From positions 1,922,001-1,986,000 of the forward strand of contig CAVQEG010000001.1 of NCBI GenBank assembly GCA_963711465.1: DNA of 64,000 nt, written 5' to 3'. The notes beneath the pieces are model-generated. The model saw only the letters and a list, made by a program, of their open reading frames with translations, searched no databases and was not told the DNA's origin. Positions 24,689-32,235 of the stretch are shown piece after piece. Positions within the stretch are counted from its first letter, which is position 1, and every line of letters starts with the position of its first letter. This DNA is from CAVQEG01 sp963711465 (GTDB lineage Bacteria > Bacteroidota > Ignavibacteria > OLB7). A program made the position numbers and the translations under genes.

Positions 24689-26443
24689 TTACTTGTCGAA
24701 CCAGACGCGCTTCAGTTCGTCGTAGCGCGCCATGGCATCGAGCGGATCGTCGCGCACCCAGGGCTGCAGCAGACGGTAGTGCCGCTCGTAGAACAGCGGG
24801 ATCAGCGGTGCGTCGTCGACGGCGATCTGTTCGGCCTGCGCGTACAGGGCCATGCGCGCGGCCGCGTCGCTCTGCCTGACGCCCTGCTGGAACAGCCGGT
24901 TGAACTCGGGGTTGTCGTATCGGGTGGAATTCGGGTAGCTCGCCGCAGTGTCCACCGCCGGCACCAGATCGCCGTTGAGCAGCGTCAGGTACGTCTCCAC
25001 ATCCGGATAGTCGCCGTACCACCGTGTGCCCCAGAACGACAGCCGACCCGACTCGGCCTGCTGGATCAACTGCGGGAATTCGAGCTGGTGAATGCTCACC
25101 GTGATGCCCAGATTTCGCGTCAGCATCTCCTGGATCGCCGAGGCCACCTGCACCAGTCGCGGCTCACCGTAGATGTACATCTCCACCGCCGGAAATCCCT
25201 TCCCGCCCGGATAGCCCGCATCGGCCAGCTCGCGCCGTGCCGCATCAGGATCGTAGGCGAGTCCGTGCACCGAATCCGACGGATACCCCGGGAACACCGG
25301 CGGCACCAGACCGTGCTCCGCCGGTGCGTACGGCGAACCCGCCAGCACGTACCGCACGATCTTTCCCCGATCGATCGCCATCGTGAACGCTCGCCGTACC
25401 CGCCGGTCGGTGAACGGCTCGCGCCGCACGTTGAAGTCGAAGAACCACGTCAGCATCGCCGGGACGGCCTGCATCTGAAACCTGTCGTACGGCGGCACCG
25501 CCGCGTTCTTCGCCGGATCGTAAACCTCGGGGAACTTCTCGGTGGGAATGTTGTAGGATTCGTCCAGGTGCCCCTGCTCGAATTCCACCAGCTGCACGTT
25601 GTCCTGCTTGATGAACAGGAAGCGGATCGCGTCGAGGAACGGCAGCTGGTTACCGAATTCGTCGTGGCCCCAGTAGTCGGGATTGCGCTCCAGGACGATC
25701 TGCTCGCCCGGCGTCCAGCTCTTGAATACGAACGCTCCGGTGCCGACCGGATGCTGGAAGAAATTGTCCCCGTAGTGCTCCACCGCTTCGTGCGGCACCA
25801 CTGAACCGAGCGCATTGACCAGGTAGTAAACGAACGGAGCGTAGGGCGCCAGAAGCTGAATCTGAAACGTCGAATCGTTCACCACCCGGAATCCGTCCAC
25901 GCCGTCGGGTCCTCCGCTGCCGCCCTCGGCCCGCGCCCTGTTGTACTCGGTCGCGCCGACCACCTTGTCCTTGAACGCCCAGAAGGCGACGGTGTGCGCC
26001 TTCGGATCGCAACAGCGCGTCAGCGAATACTTGACGTCCGCTGCGGTCATGCGCCGTCCCTTGCCGCGGGGGAACGACTCGTCGTCCTGAAATCGAACGT
26101 CGGTGCGGAGGTGGAAGGTGTAGGTGCGCCCACTGTCGCTGATCTCAGGAAGCGCCCGGGCCAGCTCGGGAATGAGCGTGAGGTTGGAATCCAGATCCAG
26201 CAGCCGGTCGAACACCTGGGAGGAGATGTCGTCGGCGTGCTTCGAATTGATCAGCACCGGATCGAGTCCGTTCGGATCGCCCCGAAGCACGTTGGCCGTG
26301 TAGGTGCCGCCGTACTTCTTCCCCCCCTTCGCCGATCGCATCGTCGCAGTGCCGCCAGAATCGCCGCACCCGATGAGGATGGCTCCGGTGACTGCGAGAA
26401 ACAACAATCGAATGCCGGCGGTGGTGCGTGCGGATCGGGTCAT
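24689..26443 (-). CDS. Peptide/oligopeptide-binding lipoprotein (SBP_bac_5, DppA/OppA-like)
   Basis: 584 residues with a lipobox (GAILIGCGDSGG). The extracellular solute-binding family 5 pattern is clear: YGGTYTANVLRGDPNGLDPV, the ligand-domain start SQVFDRLLDLDSNLTLIPELA, TYTFHLRTDVRFQDD, MTAADVKYSLTRC, GTGAFVFKSWTPGEQIVLER, RRAFTMAIDRGKIV and LWEP-like final segments. It delivers peptides or other solutes to an ABC permease, but no permease or ATPase gene is adjacent. The start at 26443 is fixed by the signal peptide. Confidence 0.85.
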   Translation of the reverse strand: MTRSARTTAGIRLLFLAVTGAILIGCGDSGGTATMRSAKGGKKYGGTYTANVLRGDPNGLDPVLINSKHADDISSQVFDRLLDLDSNLTLIPELARALPEISDSGRTYTFHLRTDVRFQDDESFPRGKGRRMTAADVKYSLTRCCDPKAHTVAFWAFKDKVVGATEYNRARAEGGSGGPDGVDGFRVVNDSTFQIQLLAPYAPFVYYLVNALGSVVPHEAVEHYGDNFFQHPVGTGAFVFKSWTPGEQIVLERNPDYWGHDEFGNQLPFLDAIRFLFIKQDNVQLVEFEQGHLDESYNIPTEKFPEVYDPAKNAAVPPYDRFQMQAVPAMLTWFFDFNVRREPFTDRRVRRAFTMAIDRGKIVRYVLAGSPYAPAEHGLVPPVFPGYPSDSVHGLAYDPDAARRELADAGYPGGKGFPAVEMYIYGEPRLVQVASAIQEMLTRNLGITVSIHQLEFPQLIQQAESGRLSFWGTRWYGDYPDVETYLTLLNGDLVPAVDTAASYPNSTRYDNPEFNRLFQQGVRQSDAAARMALYAQAEQIAVDDAPLIPLFYERHYRLLQPWVRDDPLDAMARYDELKRVWFDK

Positions 26444-26509
26444 TGGGCTGGGTCGTGAGGTCGCTGAAGGATGGCGGCCGAACCGATGGCGATGTGGCTG
26501 AGTCGTGGG

Positions 26510-26583
26510 TCGGGGAGGCCGGATTCGAACCGACGACCTTCTGCTCCCAAAGCAGACGCGATACCTGGCTACGCTACTCCCCG
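26510..26583 (-). tRNA. tRNA-Pro (anticodon UGG)
   Basis: On the minus strand a full cloverleaf is visible: acceptor CGGGGAG pairs with CTCCCCG, the D arm GCG/CGC, the anticodon stem TCTGC/GCAGA around the loop TTTGGGA (anticodon TGG), and the T arm GTCGG/CCGGC with the loop TTCGAAT. The discriminator is A and the CCA end is not encoded. Length 74. Confidence 0.95.
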
Positions 26584-26629
26584 TGACGACCGGACTGCGG
26601 CAGCGACGCGTGCCGGTCGACGAATCGGA

Positions 26630-26636
26630 CAAACTA
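26630..26636 (-). promoter_or_regulatory. Possible -7 element of the tRNA gene (TAGTTTG)
   Basis: On the minus strand TAGTTTG, one base shorter than TAnnTTTG, lies about 47 bases before the tRNA 5' end. No -33 TTG seen. Confidence 0.25.
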
Positions 26637-26677
26637 CGAATTCCCATCCGAGCCGCATGCGCCCGAACGCACCACCA

Positions 26678-27745
26678 CTACTTCTTCGCCAGCTGCTTCT
26701 TGAGGTTCTCGATCACGGGAACGGGACTCGGATCGACGCCGTTCATCACGGCCAGGTAGTAGCTGACCCAGTCTCCGAGGTGAATCAGGGAGAACATGCG
26801 CGCCAGGCGGGAAGTTCCCTGCGACTTCACCTGGTGAACCGCGCCGGCAGTGCGTCCGATGATGCGACGCGTGATGTCGATGCGTGTCGAGATCCGCGGA
26901 TGATCCTCGACGTCGCGCAGGAAGACCGCCTCGAAGCTGCCGACCAGGTTCTCCGGATGCGTCCAGCCGTTGATCTCGTTGTGGTTCATCTCCGGCAGCA
27001 GATTGCCGAAGGCGAGGTGCTTCGCGTTCTCCTGCATCTGTCCGCGCCAGCGGAGGTTGACGGTGTCGAGCAGGTCGTGCGACGAATAGATGACGGGCAC
27101 CGAGCCGCTGATCTTCTCGGCGAGCGCCCATGCCGGGTTGGAGGACTTCGGTCCGGCGCCGTACTTCTTCGACAATCGACGTACGAGCGCGACGGTCTCA
27201 TCGATCCCCTCTTCGGTGGCAGAGGCGACGGACTCGCCGAAGATCCGGGAGCCGATCGCCAGTGCGACGACGAGCGGAAAGAAGCTGTAACCGAGGGCGG
27301 CGCGCGGCTGCAGTCCGGCCGGAACGGAGATCCGGCGGTGTCCATTCGTCTCGGCGCGACGGCCGAGTTCGCCGCCGGTGGTGATCACCAGCACGGCGCC
27401 GGCGGCGGAGCGCGCGGCCTCGTATGCGTCGAGCGTCTCCTCGGTATTGCCGCTGTAGCTGCTGGCGACCACGAGCGTTCTGCGATCGACGTGCGGAGGG
27501 CGGTAGCCCCGGTTGACGATCACCTCCACGTCATTGTCCTCGAAGCTCGAGACGTAGCTGCGGAGCAGGTCGCCGCCGATCGCCGAACCGCCCATGCCGA
27601 GAATGACCACCCTGCGGGATCGGGAAGCGGGCACCTTCGGCGCGCTGCGGCCGATGTCCACTCCTTCGGCGGCCTGGTCGGCGAATGCCGCAATCGCACC
27701 GTACATGTCGGAGGGATCGTGTCGGCGCAAGTCGTTGAGTTCCAT
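26678..27745 (-). CDS. Bifunctional phosphoglucose/phosphomannose isomerase (SIS-type)
   Basis: 355 residues with two SIS subdomains. The first has VVILGMGGSAIGGDLLRSY and VASSYSGNTEETLDAYE, the phosphate-binding loops typical of the PGI/PMI family (as in Pyrobaculum and Thermoplasma); the second has LLPEMNHNEINGW with the catalytic Glu/His region. It interconverts glucose 6-phosphate or mannose 6-phosphate with fructose 6-phosphate. It is a different fold from the cupin PGI at 14906. It shares a minus-strand run with a lipoprotein and a cupin. Confidence 0.87.
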   Translation of the reverse strand: MELNDLRRHDPSDMYGAIAAFADQAAEGVDIGRSAPKVPASRSRRVVILGMGGSAIGGDLLRSYVSSFEDNDVEVIVNRGYRPPHVDRRTLVVASSYSGNTEETLDAYEAARSAAGAVLVITTGGELGRRAETNGHRRISVPAGLQPRAALGYSFFPLVVALAIGSRIFGESVASATEEGIDETVALVRRLSKKYGAGPKSSNPAWALAEKISGSVPVIYSSHDLLDTVNLRWRGQMQENAKHLAFGNLLPEMNHNEINGWTHPENLVGSFEAVFLRDVEDHPRISTRIDITRRIIGRTAGAVHQVKSQGTSRLARMFSLIHLGDWVSYYLAVMNGVDPSPVPVIENLKKQLAKK

Positions 27746-27780
27746 GTGCGTCAGTTGGTTGTAGGTCCTGATGCGGCCGG

Positions 27781-28311
27781 CTACTCGATGACGGCCGCGA
27801 ATCTGCCATTCTCGAGCGGCACCCGGTTGGTCGAGTCTGCGATGCCGACGAGCGTTCCGGAGAACGTGCCGGAGACCAGTCGGCCGTTTTCGAACGAGGT
27901 GATCCTCAGCTGGCCACTGCCCTCGTCGCCGGGACCGAGCACGAACGTCGTTGTATCCGAGCGCGACGTACCGCGGCGGAAGATCACCGAGTAGTCGGGC
28001 GGGCCGACGGTCGCCGGAAGCGGGTCGTGCTCGATGTCGTAGGTGAAGGTGACCTGGAGAAAGTTGTCATCCTCGGATTCGGTCGTCGTCAGCTGCGTCT
28101 GAGCCGTGATGCTGACCTGATGCGACAGCGTATCGTAGGCGCCCTTGACGAGATTGGGACCGAAGGCGACGTCGGTGCCCTGGATCGATGCTTCGAGGTA
28201 TGCCTGCCCGAGGTCGGGCCCTGTCTGCTCATCGCCGCCGGTGCAGCCGGCCAGCAACAGTGTGAGAAGCACCGCGATCGCGGCGCCGGATCGTACGATG
28301 GATCGTGACAT
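27781..28311 (-). CDS. Small exported lipoprotein, function unknown
   Basis: 176 residues, lipobox LLLAGCTGGDE near residue 22. The mature part is a single beta-rich domain (AYLEASIQGTDVAFG, SGQLRITSFENGRLVSGTFSGTL) of the kind grouped in Bacteroidota lipoprotein families such as DUF6252. The start at 28311 is set by the signal peptide. A 7-bp hairpin TGGTACA/TGTACCA lies just upstream at 28330-28349. Confidence 0.7.
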   Translation of the reverse strand: MSRSIVRSGAAIAVLLTLLLAGCTGGDEQTGPDLGQAYLEASIQGTDVAFGPNLVKGAYDTLSHQVSITAQTQLTTTESEDDNFLQVTFTYDIEHDPLPATVGPPDYSVIFRRGTSRSDTTTFVLGPGDEGSGQLRITSFENGRLVSGTFSGTLVGIADSTNRVPLENGRFAAVIE

Positions 28312-28385
28312 GATTCTGCGTTCGTCTGGTGGTACAAGCCTCTGTACCAACGAGCGCAAGAACCATGCAAGAGCGGTCGGGGGAC

Positions 28386-28658
28386 TCAGACGACAGCGCG
28401 TGCGATGAGAATGGAGGCGGGGGCATCGCCGGTGTTGTCGATGGTATGGACGGTACCGGCCGGCAGCAGCACCTCCTCGCCGGGATCCGGACAGCGTGTG
28501 ATACCACCGACGTCGATTTCCACGTCGCCGTCGAGCACGACGATCATTTCGTCGATCGGATGCACCGCATCGGTCCGGACGCGTCCGGTCGCCAGGACAC
28601 GCTCGACCACTTCGAATCCGCGCTGCTCCAGCGTGTTCTCGATCTCTGCTACGTTCAT
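28386..28658 (-). CDS. Small single-domain cupin
   Basis: 90 residues, one cupin barrel: VHPIDEMIVVLDGDVEIDVG is motif 1 (H, E and the Gly) and LLPAGTVHTIDN is motif 2. It lacks the second His of the classical HxH pair. The start at 28658 is preferred over 28673 because GGAGG (28663-28667) lies four bases upstream and would otherwise be inside the coding region. Ligand unknown; neighbours give no clear hint. Confidence 0.72.
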   Translation of the reverse strand: MNVAEIENTLEQRGFEVVERVLATGRVRTDAVHPIDEMIVVLDGDVEIDVGGITRCPDPGEEVLLPAGTVHTIDNTGDAPASILIARAVV

Positions 28659-28662
28659 CTCA

Positions 28663-28667
28663 CCTCC
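28663..28667 (-). promoter_or_regulatory. Shine-Dalgarno GGAGG choosing the cupin start
   Basis: On the minus strand GGAGGTGAG directly precedes the ATG at 28658. This favours the shorter reading of the cupin gene. Confidence 0.55.
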
Positions 28668-28697
28668 CTCCATGTCGTGTTCACGCCTGTAGTTGAA

Positions 28698-29477
28698 TCA
28701 TTCCTCTTCGTCACCGAGTACGATCACGTCGCCGAAATCGGTTGCTGCGATGGCGCGGTCGCACAGCTGTTCGTCGACGATCAGCCGCTCGAAGTCGGCA
28801 TCGTGGAACTCGGCGAACGGGAGTTCGTCGGTGCGGTTCTCGAGCACGAATGTGAACGCACTCGAAAGGGCGGTGCGCAGGTCCTCGTTCTCGAGATCCT
28901 CGGGCTCCCACACCATCCGTGCCCAATAGAACCGTTCGGCCTCGATGCGATCGTACGGGTAATCGTACGCGTAGCAGTCGAGATCCTCGCGTTCGAAGAT
29001 CGTCTCGTGCGGCATGATGGTGCTGTCGAGCAGGAACGTGCCGACCTGATAGAAGGTGCCTTCGGCCTCCTCGAACGCATCGTCGGAGTCATCCGCGGCG
29101 GCACCATTGAGCTCGGAGCCCGACTCCCGGTCGTCACGGTCGTGCTCCAGCACCTGATCGTAGTCCTCGGGGTTCGTATCCTCGACATCCTCGCCTGCCT
29201 CGAGCGCCGACGCCTCTGCCATGTGGAAGGTGAGGAACCACCATCGACCGACGGTCATCACCAGGTCTTCGAGCTCCGACGGCGCGGTAACGACCGTCGC
29301 CCTGCCGAGCTGGACGACCTCACCGCCTCGAGCGACCATCTCGCGCATCAGCGCGAATGCGGCCGCAGCGTACTCCGGCGCCACGAACGACTCTGAAATT
29401 CGATCGAGCGTCAGCTCCGGGTCCGACAGCTCGGGAAACATCTTCTCGAGCTCGGCCTGCGTGTAGTTTCTGGTCAT
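28698..29477 (-). CDS. Very acidic cytoplasmic protein, function unknown
   Basis: 259 residues without signal or membrane segment. Two alpha/beta-looking parts (residues 1-75 and 130-255) flank a linker almost entirely of Asp, Glu, Ser and Ala (about 85-125). The C-terminal part has aromatic-acidic clusters (DLDCYAYDYPYDRIEAERFY). The start at 29477 (TRNYTQAELEKMFPEL) was chosen over an upstream ATG for its cleaner N-terminus. No family recognised. Confidence 0.6.
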   Translation of the reverse strand: MTRNYTQAELEKMFPELSDPELTLDRISESFVAPEYAAAAFALMREMVARGGEVVQLGRATVVTAPSELEDLVMTVGRWWFLTFHMAEASALEAGEDVEDTNPEDYDQVLEHDRDDRESGSELNGAAADDSDDAFEEAEGTFYQVGTFLLDSTIMPHETIFEREDLDCYAYDYPYDRIEAERFYWARMVWEPEDLENEDLRTALSSAFTFVLENRTDELPFAEFHDADFERLIVDEQLCDRAIAATDFGDVIVLGDEEE

Positions 29478-29518
29478 GACATCAAGAGTGGTTGAAGAAT
29501 CGGAAATGCGCGTGTGCA

Positions 29519-30160
29519 CTACTTGCGGACGGAGCCTTCCTCAAGACTCCAGATCAGCAGATCGAGCTCCTGCAGACGAAGGCCGAAGCGTCGCGCGAGG
29601 TCTGCGAATGATGACTCGAGCTCGAAATACGCACGTCGCGTGCCAATGGATTTCGGTACCGCCGTCAGTGCCCCGAGGCGAACCATGTGCTTGAGAATGT
29701 GCCGGTCGATGATGGCAAGCTCGAGGTGGCCGATGTTTCGAAGCACGTGCGACGCCTCCTTCCACCCGAGTCCGCCGACGTTGCCCACCAGCCACTCGCG
29801 ACGCGACGGTGCGTCGAGCGCGGGGTCGACGAGCATTGCGAGGATGGAGGCCTCGGCATCGGCGGCTTCGAGTAGTCGGCGTGCCTTCTGATTGTGAAAT
29901 CGGATGTAGTGCAGCGGATCGCGGAGGATCGGCGAAGGATCGAATCGTCGCTCCAGAAACCTCGCGCCTCGAAGTCGCTCGACCGCCAGCTCGGCGTTGC
30001 TTGCCCGTGACTGCGGCGTGAGGAGGCAGTAGAAGAGCTCCCAAATATATTCTTCCGTTCGGACCGACCGAAACTCCGCGAGCCGCGAGCGGATCGCCTC
30101 GGCGTGCGTCCGCCAGTGCTCCTCGTACGCCGGCGGAAGGCCCCGTGGTGTATCTTCCAT
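29519..30160 (-). CDS. Ogg2-type 8-oxoguanine DNA glycosylase/AP lyase
   Basis: 213 residues of the endonuclease III/HhH-GPD superfamily, Ogg2 branch. ELFYCLLTPQSRA and YIRFHNQKARRLLEA are typical, and the helix-hairpin-helix with the catalytic pair is GLGWKEASHVLRNIG (Lys) followed by AIIDRHILKHM (Asp). Enzymes of this branch excise 8-oxoguanine and cut the abasic site; they are best known from archaea and thermophilic bacteria. No FeS cluster cysteines, as expected for Ogg2. It is divergent from the GH88/105 gene. Confidence 0.85.
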   Translation of the reverse strand: MEDTPRGLPPAYEEHWRTHAEAIRSRLAEFRSVRTEEYIWELFYCLLTPQSRASNAELAVERLRGARFLERRFDPSPILRDPLHYIRFHNQKARRLLEAADAEASILAMLVDPALDAPSRREWLVGNVGGLGWKEASHVLRNIGHLELAIIDRHILKHMVRLGALTAVPKSIGTRRAYFELESSFADLARRFGLRLQELDLLIWSLEEGSVRK

Positions 30161-30256
30161 GCGCCTGTGTGTTCAGCAGTTGCGTCTCCGGGAATCGACG
30201 ACCGACTGCCATCGCCGGTCCCGACGCCGGCACGTCCACTCACGTTCCACGCTCCC

Positions 30257-31285
30257 ATGCCCGTTGCCACGACGTCCGATGCCATCGCCGCCGCAGTCGA
30301 CCGACTGGTCGAATCCTGGTGCCGACGCCATCGCCCCGAATCGATGTCGACCGACTGGGGCCAGTCACTGCTCGCCTACGGTCTGCTCGCCGCCACGCGC
30401 GCCACCGGCAACGCCGACGCCCGCGAATACCTCCGCCGCTGGCTCACCTACCACCTCGGTGCCGGTGTCCACGTCACCTACTTCGTCGGCTCCTGGTCGA
30501 TCGGCCTGCTCTTCCCCGACGTCGTCGAGACATTCGCAGAGTTCGCACACCCCCTCCGCGCGCTCGCCGCTCAAATCGACGCCTTCATTCGCGACGTCGC
30601 CATCCGCAACGGCCGTGGCGTCATCCTCCACAACGTCGACCTGCCGCACGTCTACGTCGACACAATCTACTTCACTGCGCCCGTGCTGGCGAAGATTTCG
30701 CGTACGCTCGGCCGCGACGACTGGAGCCACGAGGCCATGCGCCAGCTCGGAATGCACCTGGATGTCCTACGCGATGCGTCCGGATTCTCCATCCATTGTC
30801 AGGAGAATCGCTCCGGTCATCGGTCCGAAGGTGCCTGGGCCCGCGGTAATGGCTGGGTGATGATGACCTGCGCCGAACTCCTGCAACTGCTTCGGCCGGA
30901 CTCCGCCGAACGCCGCGACGTCGCCGCCACCCTCGCCACGCTGTCGACCGCACTGCTGCCGTTTCAGACCGAACAGGGTCTGTGGCGCACGCTCATCGAC
31001 GACCCCGACAGCTACGAAGAAACCTCCGCGTCGGCAATGTTCCTCTTCGCCATGATCCGCGGTCGCCGCGATGGCGTCCTCACCGCCGCCTTCGATGAGA
31101 CCATCGACAGCGGCATCTCCGCACTCCTCGCCTCCATCGACGACACCGGTCGATTCACCGGTTGCTCGGAGGGAACGTGGCCCGGTGATCGGGCCTACTA
31201 CCGTTCGCTGGATCGCGGCGAATGGTGGTGGGGTACCGGCGCGGCCCTGCTCGCCCTCTGCGCAGCCCTCCCTTCGGACCGATGA
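30257..31285 (+). CDS. GH88/GH105 unsaturated glycuronyl hydrolase-like protein
   Basis: 342 residues, helical (alpha/alpha)6 barrel. HNVDLPHVYVDTIYFTAPVL, EGAWARGNGWVMM and SYEETSASAMFLFAMIRG are the conserved segments of GH105 YteR/YesR-like enzymes that remove unsaturated galacturonic acid from pectin fragments; the catalytic Asp is likely in VDTIYF. No signal peptide when started at 30257, so cytoplasmic. It overlaps the next gene by four bases (ATGA); that gene is a 2-keto-3-deoxygluconate kinase-like enzyme, the later step of the same uronate route. Confidence 0.8.
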   Translation: MPVATTSDAIAAAVDRLVESWCRRHRPESMSTDWGQSLLAYGLLAATRATGNADAREYLRRWLTYHLGAGVHVTYFVGSWSIGLLFPDVVETFAEFAHPLRALAAQIDAFIRDVAIRNGRGVILHNVDLPHVYVDTIYFTAPVLAKISRTLGRDDWSHEAMRQLGMHLDVLRDASGFSIHCQENRSGHRSEGAWARGNGWVMMTCAELLQLLRPDSAERRDVAATLATLSTALLPFQTEQGLWRTLIDDPDSYEETSASAMFLFAMIRGRRDGVLTAAFDETIDSGISALLASIDDTGRFTGCSEGTWPGDRAYYRSLDRGEWWWGTGAALLALCAALPSDR

Positions 31286-32178
31286 ACGGCACCCCGCAGC
31301 TCGTTTCCATCGGCGAATGCCTCGTCGAATTTTCCGCCCGCAGTGACCGCGCGTGGGACGCCCGCTGGGCCGGCGATGCCGTCAACGTCCTCTTCTACGC
31401 CTCGCGCCTCGGACTGTCCTCCGGTCTCGTCTCCTGCATCGGCGAGGATCTCTTCGCTCCGATGATCCGCAGTGGCCTCCGCGCCGAATCGATCGATACC
31501 TCGCAGATGCTCGACGTCCCTGAACGGAACAACGGTCTGTACTTCATCGAACTCGACGACGAGGGCGAATATTCCTACCACTACTGGCGTCGCGATTCGG
31601 CCGCCACCCAGACGCTCATCCGACACGATGAGGACGCACTGATCGACTACCTCGCCGATGCACGGTACGTCTTCTTCAGTGGCATCACCCTCGCTATCCT
31701 GCAGGATCCTCATCGGCTCACCGCGCTGCTCGACCGACTCAACGGCGATACCGTCGTCGCCTTCGACACCAACTATCGCCCCCGATTGTGGAGTTCGCTC
31801 GATACCTATCGACGGAGCGTCTTCGATGTGATGCCGTTCGTGAACCTCTTCCTTCCGTCACGCCCCGATCTCGAGGCCGCATTCGACCGTAGCGAGATCG
31901 ACGAACTGGTCCGGCGCTCCGACATGACGGTGATGAAGCTCGGCGCCCGAGGCTGCGAATTCCGCTGCGCCGAGGACCACGCCACAGTAGCCGCAATGCC
32001 CATCGCCGGTGTGGTCGACGCCAGCGGCGCCGGTGATTCCTTCAACGCCGGTCTGCTCGCCGCGCTCGCACGTGGCGCCTCCCTCTCCGATGCCTGCCGG
32101 CTCGCGTCGCGCGTCGCCGCACACGTGCTCGGCGTGCGCGGTGCGATCTCCACTTCGTTCTCCGAGGACGTCATCTGA
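31282..32178 (+). CDS. PfkB-family sugar kinase, probable 2-keto-3-deoxygluconate kinase
   Basis: 298 residues with the ribokinase fold. SIGECLVEFSARSD opens it, AGDAVNVLFYASRLG binds the sugar, AFDTNYRPRLW is typical of KDG kinases (EC 2.7.1.45), and GVVDASGAGDSFNAGLLAAL is the PfkB signature with the catalytic Asp. It is translationally coupled to the GH105-like gene, which supports uronate rather than fructose use. The assignment to KDG is by motif and neighbour only. Confidence 0.8.
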   Translation: MNGTPQLVSIGECLVEFSARSDRAWDARWAGDAVNVLFYASRLGLSSGLVSCIGEDLFAPMIRSGLRAESIDTSQMLDVPERNNGLYFIELDDEGEYSYHYWRRDSAATQTLIRHDEDALIDYLADARYVFFSGITLAILQDPHRLTALLDRLNGDTVVAFDTNYRPRLWSSLDTYRRSVFDVMPFVNLFLPSRPDLEAAFDRSEIDELVRRSDMTVMKLGARGCEFRCAEDHATVAAMPIAGVVDASGAGDSFNAGLLAALARGASLSDACRLASRVAAHVLGVRGAISTSFSEDVI

Positions 32179-32235
32179 GACGCCGCCGTCGGCGGCCGAT
32201 TCGCATTTCCCCTGCCCCACGTTCATGCTTCCGCT

